A stretch of DNA of 63,586 nucleotides from Bacteroidia bacterium (lineage in GTDB: Bacteria; Bacteroidota; Bacteroidia; NS11-12g; UBA9320), in the NCBI GenBank assembly GCA_028339355.1, contig JAOLBX010000009.1:1-63586 (forward strand). Reading direction: 5' to 3'. The translations under genes were made by a program, and so were the position numbers. Below the pieces are notes generated by a model. That model searched no databases, was not told the origin of the DNA, and worked only from the letters and a program-made list of their open reading frames with translations. Each line of letters opens with the position of its first letter. Position 1 is the first letter of the stretch. This document shows positions 56,198-63,586 of this stretch, piece after piece.

Positions 56198-56950
56198 GTG
56201 CATAATAAGAGTTACATAAATATTTTACCCAAATATTCGAATCTCGGATTAGGGGTTATTCTATTGCTATGTATAAGTTCTGTTTCTCCGAAGGTTTTTG
56301 CACAACACAAAAACTTTACAAAGACTTCTTATGGTATTATTGTTGCTACAAATGGAACAGGGCTAGGTATTGGCAGTCAGCTCACGCCAACTAATTCAAA
56401 GCTTGAAAAACACCTTTCTTTTAATTTCCAAACACTAAAAGACAAACGTCAAGCTAGAATTCAGAATCCAAATTTGACAAATCCTAAACCTTATGTCTAT
56501 GGTAAAACTTATGCTGGAGCCAATGCAAAAATTTGTTACACTGTTAAGAAACAAATTATAAAACCTACTGAAGATAAACCATCGGTTAAAGTTGGATTTT
56601 CAGCTGGGCCAAATCTCGGTTTTATGAAACCCTACTATGTCCATTTTCAGGATCCCTTAGATGACTCTAGAGGAGCAGTTCTTACCCAGCAGAATGAAAA
56701 GACGATGGCAAATCAAGAGTATGTCATAGGGCCAGCTAACTGGACAAAGGGATTTAACCATATTCGATCAACGTATGGTTTTCATACCGCATTGAATATC
56801 ACTTTAAATTGGAATCATTCTTTTTATTTCAGAAAATGGGAAACCGGCATACAAGCAGACTATTTTCCTAACGGCCTCGCTTTATTATATAAATCTGACA
56901 ATAAGCTTTTTACTTCAATCTATACAAGCTATTCGTTTGGTAGACAGTAG
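56198..56950 (+). CDS. Outer-membrane beta-barrel protein of unknown function
   Basis: This 250-residue exported protein has a signal peptide ending SPKVFAQ. Alternating-strand segments with terminal aromatic residues (YGIIVATNGTGLGIGSQ, VKVGFSAGPNLGF, FHTALNITLNWNHSFYF, LFTSIYTSYSFGRQ) fit an eight- to ten-strand barrel. The family is not recognised. It begins at GTG and is followed by the BNR-repeat cargo gene 112 bases downstream, which has its own promoter element. Confidence 0.75.
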   Translation: MHNKSYINILPKYSNLGLGVILLLCISSVSPKVFAQHKNFTKTSYGIIVATNGTGLGIGSQLTPTNSKLEKHLSFNFQTLKDKRQARIQNPNLTNPKPYVYGKTYAGANAKICYTVKKQIIKPTEDKPSVKVGFSAGPNLGFMKPYYVHFQDPLDDSRGAVLTQQNEKTMANQEYVIGPANWTKGFNHIRSTYGFHTALNITLNWNHSFYFRKWETGIQADYFPNGLALLYKSDNKLFTSIYTSYSFGRQ

Positions 56951-57022
56951 TTCGACGTCACTCGTTTGTTAACCAAATACGCTTCTTGATTAACTTATGT
57001 TTGATAGTGTAAAATCTAAAAC

Positions 57023-57030
57023 TAAATTTG
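57023..57030 (+). promoter_or_regulatory. -7 promoter element of the BNR-repeat cargo gene
   Basis: TAAATTTG is a full TAnnTTTG match, 31 bases upstream of ATG 57062. Confidence 0.55.
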
Positions 57031-57061
57031 TGTGTTTAATCTTTGTAAAGACACGAATATT

Positions 57062-59788
57062 ATGAATAAAAAAATATTGCTACCTTTAATTAGCTCAGCT
57101 GTACTTCTGATCGGAGTAGTTTCATTCAATTTCCTAGGAGAAGAGAGACAATATCAACCAAGAGAGAAAGAGGTTCAGACTGTTTCAGGGTACGAATCTT
57201 ATTTAAAGCAAATAAGGGCTAATCAAATTTCAGGGATAGTATCTAACAATGATGTTTCACTGGTAATGAATCAGATATCTGAAATAAGTAGTTTGAAGTC
57301 TAAGGCAGATTGGCCACTTAAATGGGAGTTTAAAGGTCCTGATAACGTAGGTGGGAGAACAAGATGTTTAGTAATTGACAAAGACAATTCAAATGTAATG
57401 TACACTGGAGGCGTTTCTGGATCTGTTTTCAAATCTACCAATAAAGGTGGAAGCTGGCGTCCGATCACTCTCGGAGACGATAATTTTGGAGTGGTAAGTA
57501 TGGCTCAAACTAATGATGGTAGCTTATTTTATGGTACTGGAGAGATTGGCCTTTTACTTTCTAACCCAAATGGGACAGAAAGTTCCGGTTTTAATGGAAT
57601 GGGAATGTACAAATCTACAGATGGTGAAACTTTTTCTGCAGTTTCTAACACGAGCACTTTTGGAAATATTTACGTACTAACTTCTCACCCTACTCAAAAT
57701 ATAGTGTTCTCCGGATCTTCTAATGGTTTAAGAATGACTGACAATGGCGGAGAAACTTGGAAAGTGCTAAAAGGAGGAAACTGTCGAGATTTTAAAATAA
57801 ATAAAGAAGGTATTGCGTTAGCATACATAGGCGGAGTAGTATGGAGATCTGCCACTCCTACCGATGGAGCTTCTTACAAACAGGTAGCTTCTATTTCAAA
57901 CAGTACACGTTCTGCTATTGCTTGGTCTGAATCCGATCCAAGTTACTGCTATGTGGTATCTGTAGGAAGCGTAACTTTTGATGGAAGACAATACGGCAGT
58001 GCACTTACAGGGCTGTATAAATCTACTGATGCTGGTGAAACATTCACAAAAGAAGTAGGTGAAATGAGTCAGTTTTTTGCTCCATTTACAATTATAGGAT
58101 TACAAGCACAAGGTGCTTACGATATGGCTATTGCTGTGCATCCAAAAAACAAAGACCGAGTATTTATAGGTGGTATAAAAATGGCTGAATGGACTTTAAA
58201 TGAAGGTCCAAAAATAGTAGGTAACACAGCCAATTCACCATTTAATCCTTTTGGCATACACTCAGATAAACACTTCATAACCTTTGACAATACAGATTCT
58301 GACCCTATTATGTATATCTGTTCAGATGGTGGAGTAGCAGCTACTACTGATTCTGATCTTAGTAGATATAAAGACCTAAGCACTGGATTAATAACAACAC
58401 AATTTTTCGGTATTGCTGCAGATATAAACGGACGCGTAATGGGTGGTACTCAAGATAATGGAACTATAATGTTAACAGGAGAAGCTTTTCCAAGAAAAAA
58501 CGGAATTGACTTACTTGGCGGTGACGGATTCCAATGTGAAATAGCAGAATTTAACACTGACTACGTCTTTGGTGAAACTTACAATAGTAGAGTAAGTCGA
58601 TCTATTACAGGGGGCTCAGAAATGGAAACCATTTGGGACAACAGAATAAGGGGAGTTTTTGGATCTACCACTGAACCTAGTAACTATTTTAATGCAGCAC
58701 TTTGTCTTTGGGAAAGTCCAGATATAATTGATAATGTTAAGAGAAGGGGACGAGTTGAAGGAGAAGATACTTTACTTGATGCAAGACTATACCTTGCCAT
58801 GAATAATGGAGTATGGATGTGCAAAAATGCACTCTCAAAACCACATGACGCTAGCAATCCAAAAGATGAAGGAGCCGTGCGTTGGTTTAGAGTATCTCCT
58901 CGAACTAACGTTCATTATTTAGAAACTTCTCAAGATGGTAATTCTTTATTTATCACCACTTCGGGCGGTCAATTGCATAGAGTAGATAGCCTTTTAGTTG
59001 CACAATTTGACACCACCTCTCTACCAGGCAATAATGATATTGCACCTAAACTTACCGAAACACAAATAAGCGGGAATGGACTAATTGTTAATGGAAGAAC
59101 TATTACTTCTATTTCAATAGATGCATCCGACAGAAATAGAGCAGTAGTTACAGTAGGTAACTACAACAACAATAACTTTGTATACATTACTAACAACCTG
59201 CACGATAATGCCCCAACTTGGACAAGTATTCAAGGAAATTTACCGAAGTTTCCAGTGTACCATGCTGTTATAAGCGTAGATGATCCTGATGTTATCGTAT
59301 TGGGAACGGAGTTTGGCGTTTGGGCTACTTCTAACGGTACTTCTTCAGCCCCATCTTGGTCTGAATCATTGGACGGTACAGATAGCGACATGCCACTTCC
59401 TAGAGTGCCTGTATTTGATTTGGTACAAGTAGAAAACAAAGCGTGGAGTGGACCACGTATATATGCCGGAACGCATGGTATGGGGATATGGGAAAGTTCT
59501 TCTTTGCTTACCAGTGTACCTAAAGTTAAAAAAGTAGCAATAAACAATTCTGTTGCAATAAATGCTTATCCAAATCCAGTTAATAATATCTTAACTATAG
59601 ATACAGACGTCAAAGGTTATTATAAGTTATCCATTTACAGTATCAATGGACAAATAGTAGCTTCACAAAACGGAACGAACAATGGAACGTTAAGTATTAA
59701 CACTGAAGGATTGGAGAATGGCAACTACTTCATTGAGATTATAGGTGGAAACGCAAAAGCAGTTTCGAAAATAATAGTGCAACATTAA
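57062..59788 (+). CDS. Large secreted BNR/sortilin-propeller protein with T9SS sorting domain
   Basis: This protein of about 908 residues has an N-terminal signal segment (LPLISSAVLLIGVVSFNFL). A propeller of BNR/VPS10-type repeats covers about 80-800, with the Asp-box pattern S-x-D-x-G-x-T-W (KSTNKGGSWRPI, KSTDAGETF, RMTDNGGETWKVL). A C-terminal T9SS type A domain (about 830-908) begins AYPNPVNNILTI. Such cargo is usually a carbohydrate- or protein-binding surface protein; no glycosidase catalytic residues are evident. ATG 57062 is chosen since it is followed by a normal signal peptide, while an upstream TTG at 57032 is not. Confidence 0.88.
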   Translation: MNKKILLPLISSAVLLIGVVSFNFLGEERQYQPREKEVQTVSGYESYLKQIRANQISGIVSNNDVSLVMNQISEISSLKSKADWPLKWEFKGPDNVGGRTRCLVIDKDNSNVMYTGGVSGSVFKSTNKGGSWRPITLGDDNFGVVSMAQTNDGSLFYGTGEIGLLLSNPNGTESSGFNGMGMYKSTDGETFSAVSNTSTFGNIYVLTSHPTQNIVFSGSSNGLRMTDNGGETWKVLKGGNCRDFKINKEGIALAYIGGVVWRSATPTDGASYKQVASISNSTRSAIAWSESDPSYCYVVSVGSVTFDGRQYGSALTGLYKSTDAGETFTKEVGEMSQFFAPFTIIGLQAQGAYDMAIAVHPKNKDRVFIGGIKMAEWTLNEGPKIVGNTANSPFNPFGIHSDKHFITFDNTDSDPIMYICSDGGVAATTDSDLSRYKDLSTGLITTQFFGIAADINGRVMGGTQDNGTIMLTGEAFPRKNGIDLLGGDGFQCEIAEFNTDYVFGETYNSRVSRSITGGSEMETIWDNRIRGVFGSTTEPSNYFNAALCLWESPDIIDNVKRRGRVEGEDTLLDARLYLAMNNGVWMCKNALSKPHDASNPKDEGAVRWFRVSPRTNVHYLETSQDGNSLFITTSGGQLHRVDSLLVAQFDTTSLPGNNDIAPKLTETQISGNGLIVNGRTITSISIDASDRNRAVVTVGNYNNNNFVYITNNLHDNAPTWTSIQGNLPKFPVYHAVISVDDPDVIVLGTEFGVWATSNGTSSAPSWSESLDGTDSDMPLPRVPVFDLVQVENKAWSGPRIYAGTHGMGIWESSSLLTSVPKVKKVAINNSVAINAYPNPVNNILTIDTDVKGYYKLSIYSINGQIVASQNGTNNGTLSINTEGLENGNYFIEIIGGNAKAVSKIIVQH

Positions 59789-59810
59789 AAAGTACATTTT
59801 AGTACTAACA

Positions 59811-59842
59811 AGGCCCTCATCTTAGGATGGAGGGCTTTTTTT
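59811..59842 (+). terminator. Rho-independent terminator of the BNR-repeat gene
   Basis: Stem GCCCTC-ATC/GAT-GAGGGC with a TTAG loop and one bulged base, followed by a run of eight T, 22 bases after the stop codon. Confidence 0.88.
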
Positions 59843-59950
59843 ATGAAAATACGCTTAAAACTCTTGCTTCCTACTTGTGGGATAACCCTATTCAGAAGAC
59901 ACACTCATTACAAAAATTAATATACAAGTTGTCATAAAACATGGTAAAAA

Positions 59951-60292
59951 AATGCTGAACATAAAAGAAGCAAATTTCTCCTTGGGTAATTCATTCAAAG
60001 TATTTGAACGAGCAATATTCATAATACCAAATCAGGTTAACAAGCCAATAAAGTGCTTATTTCAGACTATGGTTCTGGAAGAATTTTAGATACTCTCGAC
60101 AAACAATACAAGTACATTGGCCAAATATGTGACGTAGAGTATGATGCTCAAACATTTGAATTATATCACAATCATTTTTCAAAAGAATACAAATCACTAC
60201 CAAATTTGCATGGAACGAATACCAAAATTTTTGTTAAGCAATCTACTGAGTCTTTTGACATAATTTTCGATGATATATTCAATGAACTATAA
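59951..60292 (+). pseudogene. Uncertain small ORFs, possibly one gene split by a frameshift
   Basis: A frame from ATG 59951 (LNIKEANFSLGNSFKVFERAIF..) runs to a stop near 60085. A second frame from GTG 60053 encodes 79 residues (LISDYGSGRILDTLDKQYKYIG...FDIIFDDIFNEL) to 60292. They overlap in different frames around 60053. Joined with a one-base shift they would make a continuous protein of about 110 residues, but I do not recognise a family, so the join is a guess. The second frame may instead be a separate small gene starting at GTG. No promoter motif is evident. Confidence 0.3.
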
Positions 60293-60596
60293 ACTCACCG
60301 CTACTATCCTCAAAAATGTTCTTAACCAACTTGAACATGCCGGCAACGGTAATTTAGTATTTAATACGACGTAGAGAAGTTCAGATGATCAACTCAAACT
60401 TTCTGAGCTGATGATGCACTTAAGTAAAAATTTATAAGATATAAGTTCGACAATTTTTCAGGGATTCAACAGTTTTCTTATAGTAAAAAGAGACAGATTG
60501 TCTTTTTTATTTGCAAAACATAAGAAATTACAGTCATTTTGTCTTACAATTTATGTAGGTATGGCTCTTGTATCTTACCAAATAAATTAAAATACA
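60293..60596. other. Gene-free stretch upstream of the Hsp20 gene
   Basis: About 300 AT-rich bases with no supported ORF or RNA gene. The 60-base stretch next to the Hsp20 start should contain its promoter, but I see no perfect TAnnTTTG element, which may mean a stress-type sigma factor is used. Confidence 0.45.
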
Positions 60597-61019
60597 ATGA
60601 ACACAAAAACACATCCTTCATTATTATCAGACATTTTAGTGAGTAATTTCGGCGGTATTGTAAATGATACCTTCCGAGAAGACCTTAGCTCAACAACAGC
60701 AAATTTTAAACCTCAAATGGAACTAAATGAGTTTGAATTAAACTATCAAGTAGACTTAGCCATTCCTGGCATAAACAAAGAAGATATATCGATAACACAA
60801 GGTAATGATATTCTTACGATCTCTGGAAACCGCAAACACGCTGAAAACGATGGGAAAACTTTAATAAGTGAAATAAAATACGGTTCATTTAAAAGAGCAA
60901 TAAAGCTACCAAAAAACATAGAAGCCAAAAGCATCAATGCATCCTACATAAACGGAATACTAACAATATCCATAGCAAAACAGGAAGTGCCTAAACCCAT
61001 AAATATAGAGATTAAGTAG
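60597..61019 (+). CDS. Hsp20 small heat-shock protein
   Basis: This 140-residue small heat-shock protein has a short N-terminal arm and an alpha-crystallin domain (about 45-130; FELNYQVDLAIPGINKEDISITQGNDILTISGNRK, GSFKRAIKLP, INASYINGILTISI). The C-terminal IxI-type tail (KPINIEIK) mediates oligomerisation. It holds unfolded proteins for refolding by other chaperones. It is a single-gene unit ended by a strong terminator. Confidence 0.94.
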   Translation: MNTKTHPSLLSDILVSNFGGIVNDTFREDLSSTTANFKPQMELNEFELNYQVDLAIPGINKEDISITQGNDILTISGNRKHAENDGKTLISEIKYGSFKRAIKLPKNIEAKSINASYINGILTISIAKQEVPKPINIEIK

Positions 61020-61049
61020 AGGTCATTTTTCATAATTGGTTAGTTGGAG

Positions 61050-61075
61050 AGGGGTCAGAAATGACCCTTTTTTTA
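61050..61075. terminator. Terminator between Hsp20 and the GIN-domain gene
   Basis: Stem GGGTCA/TGACCC with a GAAA loop followed by T7. It ends the Hsp20 transcript and lies at the stop codon of the convergent gene. Confidence 0.88.
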
Positions 61076-61807
61076 TTTTTTCAAAAGGTTTCCTGCACCC
61101 GTTCGGACCCCGATCAACTTATATTCGCTAGGTTCAGAATTATATATAATGTTACCCGAGTTATATATATTAACAAATATTCCGTTAGATGCATTAATCA
61201 TACAATCTAATGGTGAGTGACTATCCAACAGCACGTCTTCGCACTTAAGATTACCTGCATCTATTTCAGAAATCTCTTCTATACTTCCTTTTAGAACTTT
61301 AATGTCTCCTTGCAACTCTGTAAATGCAGAGTTTCTTGATTGAACAAAAACCTCGTTTCCCGCTAGCTCAAGACTGCAATCAGAAAGTGCGTAATTATAA
61401 ATCTCAAGTTTATCAATAACTATTGGGCCTTCAGACAAGACAGTAGCAATCGACTCTATGTATATTTCTGAAATGCTTTTTACAAATATTTTCACTTTTA
61501 GCTCATAATCAAAGCTACGAACAAAATTACAAGTATTGTTGTTTTTCAAATTTAGCCTACCCTCTTCAACTATTGAAGTAACTTGTTCCAACAAATTTTC
61601 CGGTCCAGAAATTTCAATCTCTCCATATCTGCTGCTATCCTGCACAAGTACTGCTTGTATTCTATCTTCTACATAAAGTTTATGGTAGCCTTCAACGCTT
61701 CTAATTATACTAACCTCCTTACCCAGCGAAGTCAAGCAATCATCTGATCTATCCCCCTTACAAGCTGAAAACAGAATAAGAATCGATATAGCTAGATTAA
61801 TCTTCAT
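61073..61807 (-). CDS. GIN-domain (DUF2807) lipoprotein
   Basis: This 244-residue lipoprotein (lipobox FSAC) has a DUF2807/GIN beta-helix with repeated short strands (SISEIYIESIATVLSEGPI, LEIYNYALSDCSLELAGN, VFVQSRNSAFTELQGDI). This putative auto-transporter adhesin head domain is widespread in Bacteroidota, with no settled function. Its start overlaps the end of the lipid A deacylase gene by four bases (ATGA), so both are in one leftward unit with gldG. Confidence 0.83.
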   Translation of the reverse strand: MKINLAISILILFSACKGDRSDDCLTSLGKEVSIIRSVEGYHKLYVEDRIQAVLVQDSSRYGEIEISGPENLLEQVTSIVEEGRLNLKNNNTCNFVRSFDYELKVKIFVKSISEIYIESIATVLSEGPIVIDKLEIYNYALSDCSLELAGNEVFVQSRNSAFTELQGDIKVLKGSIEEISEIDAGNLKCEDVLLDSHSPLDCMINASNGIFVNIYNSGNIIYNSEPSEYKLIGVRTGAGNLLKK

Positions 61808-62871
61808 AATGTATAACCTACTCCAATTTCAAAAAAATCTGCTACACCCTTATGGAATCTTAAAGTACCCTGTCCAGTAACTCTATCACTAAAGTGATAT
61901 GCTAAACCCATCCGTTGGTTTAACGGGTTTTTGAGCACCGCAGGTTTATATAAATATGCTCCTATCTCCGCTACAACATCTGTGCGACCAAAACTCCATT
62001 GAAAACCTGCAGCAAACGCTATCTCAGACTGCTCACCAAGCGTAATAGAATCTAAAGGATACAAGTTATCCTCTGAAAATTTGTACGTCTTATCTAATGT
62101 ATAATCTAACCCAAAACGCCACGCCTTTGATTCGCTAAGATTCTTTATCCCACGCAGTTGAATTCCAAAATTGTAAAAATCTACAGGGTTAGCAAAATTT
62201 CGTTGCTTTTTACCATATATGAGAGTCGCCTTCCAATCATATTTTGCCAATGTTGGAGACATCTCTTCCTCCTTTATTGTTTGAGCTTCGTTAAATCCAA
62301 ACCCATACCTCACCGTAAATGAAGGAATATTATAACCTAAGTTGGGCACTTTGAAGGCCGCATTAGAATAATGTGAAATTGAAACCCCGTACTCTATATA
62401 ATCCTTTCCATTTCTTATCGGATTGTGGGCAATCAAACCAAACTGCATGCTACCATTTAGGTGACTACCTATAGCTTGATTTCTTCTATTACTATAGGTA
62501 TCAAATTTTTTTGATAGGTAAGCGATACCCGCTCCCATTCTAAAATTAATTTTAGCTGATTTAACTTGAAAGAGTTGCAATTTTACGTGAGCCATTCCTC
62601 CAAGTGCATGCCCTGTTTCTTCTTTACCAAGATTATAATACAACAATCCATAACCTACGACAGGATTCTTATAAATTTTGCCCCAATCACTCTCGCTCAT
62701 CTGTTTTTCATACGCCAACTCTAAACCATAATTATGAGCAGCCAAATTTTTTATATCGGCACGGTGAGCCAATAAAAAACCAGGTGTATAGGACCCAGCT
62801 ATGTAAGATCTATCTTGGGCAAAACTAACTACACATAGAAGTAATGCAATATATAAGGTAAGTTGACGCAT
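61804..62871 (-). CDS. PagL-like lipid A 3-O-deacylase / acyloxyacyl hydrolase family protein
   Basis: This 355-residue outer-membrane protein has a signal peptide (LYIALLLCVVSFAQ), an N-terminal stretch (AGSYTPGFLLAHR) and a barrel with the conserved region SISHYSNAAFKVPNLGYNIPSF (about 180-200), where the His-x-Ser/Asn catalytic-type pattern of the family lies. PagL removes an acyl chain from lipid A, lowering endotoxicity. The gene abuts the stop of gldG and overlaps the GIN-domain lipoprotein, so it belongs to the same transcript. Confidence 0.82.
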   Translation of the reverse strand: MRQLTLYIALLLCVVSFAQDRSYIAGSYTPGFLLAHRADIKNLAAHNYGLELAYEKQMSESDWGKIYKNPVVGYGLLYYNLGKEETGHALGGMAHVKLQLFQVKSAKINFRMGAGIAYLSKKFDTYSNRRNQAIGSHLNGSMQFGLIAHNPIRNGKDYIEYGVSISHYSNAAFKVPNLGYNIPSFTVRYGFGFNEAQTIKEEEMSPTLAKYDWKATLIYGKKQRNFANPVDFYNFGIQLRGIKNLSESKAWRFGLDYTLDKTYKFSEDNLYPLDSITLGEQSEIAFAAGFQWSFGRTDVVAEIGAYLYKPAVLKNPLNQRMGLAYHFSDRVTGQGTLRFHKGVADFFEIGVGYTL

Positions 62872-63586
62872 CTAAGTCCACCTTCTTTTTCGATAGAATG
62901 CATTGACTAGACCAAATAATATGATTAGTGCAATAGGCAAAATCATATTCAATGACTGCCAAAACAACCTTTCAGTTTTTACTCTTCCTTTGTCTAATAG
63001 TCGCAGTTCTACTTCTCTACTTCGCACTTCTATTAGATTGTTCTCATCGCATAGATAATCTACACAATTAAGAAAAAATTTCTTGTTTGCAAACTCCACT
63101 GGACTATTAAAGTGCTTAGAACCGTACTTATCATATCCGAGAGGGTATACCTTACCATCTGAAGACACCTGATTTCGTATTAAATCACCATCTCCAATGA
63201 CAATCATTGAATTACTCGCTACACTTTCCTTATAAGGAATATCAAATGCCCTTTTAACACCTTCTCTAAATCTAAACGGACTTGAAAACTCGCCTTCCAC
63301 TAAGACTGCAGCTATTTGGTTCCCCTTATTGAAATTAACAGGGTCAGACTTTACTTTAAGTAAATCTAAAGACACAAGAACAGGATTATGAGCAATTCTA
63401 GACTGAGTAGAAGATCGGAGTAACACCGTTTTTTTCAATGACTTACGAGCAGTTGTATCAAGCGTGCTACAATATTGACCCCAGACATTTTCCAAATTTT
63501 TAGATACTGGATTGTCATCTATAGCGTTAAACAAAGGATAAAACATCCAAGGCCAAAAACCAGGTCTATTTGTTTGCTGATTAATA
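62872..63586 (-). CDS. gldG: GldG, gliding-associated ABC-type substrate-binding protein, C-terminal part
   Basis: The frame is open to the right edge of the window, so the N terminus is missing; the visible part is about 238 residues. It has the late portion of the GldG extracytoplasmic domain (LLRSSTQSRIAHNPVLVSLDLL, IVIGDGDLIRNQVS, ANKKFFLNCVDYLCDENNLIEVRSREVELRLLDKGRV) and a C-terminal membrane helix (MILPIALIILFGLVNAFYRKRRW), both typical of GldG. GldG partners GldA and GldF in a membrane complex needed for gliding in some flavobacteria. Here gldG is followed without a gap by a lipid A deacylase gene. Confidence 0.9.
   Translation of the reverse strand, partial: INQQTNRPGFWPWMFYPLFNAIDDNPVSKNLENVWGQYCSTLDTTARKSLKKTVLLRSSTQSRIAHNPVLVSLDLLKVKSDPVNFNKGNQIAAVLVEGEFSSPFRFREGVKRAFDIPYKESVASNSMIVIGDGDLIRNQVSSDGKVYPLGYDKYGSKHFNSPVEFANKKFFLNCVDYLCDENNLIEVRSREVELRLLDKGRVKTERLFWQSLNMILPIALIILFGLVNAFYRKRRWT

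Overview
The window looks like AT-rich chromosomal DNA from a member of the Bacteroidota, most likely a gliding or T9SS-bearing flavobacterium-like organism. The evidence is lineage-specific: secreted proteins with C-terminal type 9 secretion (T9SS) sorting domains, the 3' part of gldG, PorP/SprF- and PorE-like sequences, DUF4271 next to hemD, a YtxJ-type bacilliredoxin, GIN-domain and two-component-propeller proteins, the Bacteroidota -7 promoter motif TAnnTTTG in front of many genes, and a tmRNA whose tag (GESNFAMAA) follows the Bacteroidota pattern. Assignments rest on reading motifs and family resemblance by eye; no database search was possible.

Layout. 1-6.3 kb: end of an endonuclease/exonuclease/phosphatase gene, an O-methyltransferase, then a leftward unit of lipoprotein, secreted M4 metalloprotease and saccharopine-dehydrogenase-like enzyme. 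6.5-8.1 kb: the tmRNA gene ssrA, a broken WD40-type gene and a partial copy of the tmRNA 3' end. 8.1-14.3 kb: TPR-like lipoprotein, a frameshifted bestrophin, a Crp/Fnr regulator, quinone-reductase-like dehydrogenase, Hsp31/DJ-1 protein and EthD protein. 14.5-18.3 kb: decayed T9SS adhesin material, consisting of a PorE-like TPR/propeller protein, a chimeric PorP/SprF remnant and an FN3/T9SS-domain pseudogene with two nonsense codons. 18.4-21.1 kb: a compact mhpD-mhpF-mhpE operon (lower meta-cleavage pathway, giving pyruvate and acetyl-CoA). 21.4-26.5 kb: two membrane desaturase/hydroxylase genes converging on an unusual unit of lipoprotein, membrane-anchored radical SAM protein and GNAT-like protein. 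26.9-29.4 kb: an outer-membrane protein gene with one TGA and a comM/yifB gene with a TAA plus a Walker A substitution.

29.4-37.3 kb: thioesterase, TonB-like protein, T9SS cargo, LytTR regulator with propeller histidine kinase, and feoAB. 37.4-46.9 kb: fused 2-oxoacid dehydrogenase E1, glutamine amidotransferase, CBS protein, BamA-like protein, NAD kinase, HPPD, Dtd, and a DUF5723-like outer-membrane protein with thrombospondin type 3 repeats. 46.9-56.1 kb: tRNA-Val, AsmA-like protein, HemW, a second BamA/TamA-like protein, DUF4271, HemD, a THUMP-like methyltransferase, a tiny lipoprotein, YtxJ and OsmC. 56.2-63.6 kb: a barrel protein, a BNR-repeat T9SS cargo, a small uncertain ORF, Hsp20, a GIN-domain lipoprotein, a PagL-like lipid A deacylase and the C-terminal part of GldG.

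Two themes stand out. First, at least six genes are visibly broken, by nonsense codons, single-base frameshifts or deletion fusions, which is dense for otherwise ordinary chromosome. Second, several genes have a perfect TAnnTTTG element ending only 4-9 bases before the start codon, often GTG, which suggests leaderless or nearly leaderless mRNAs. The best candidate for an undescribed system is the lipoprotein/radical SAM/GNAT unit at 23.2-26.5 kb.
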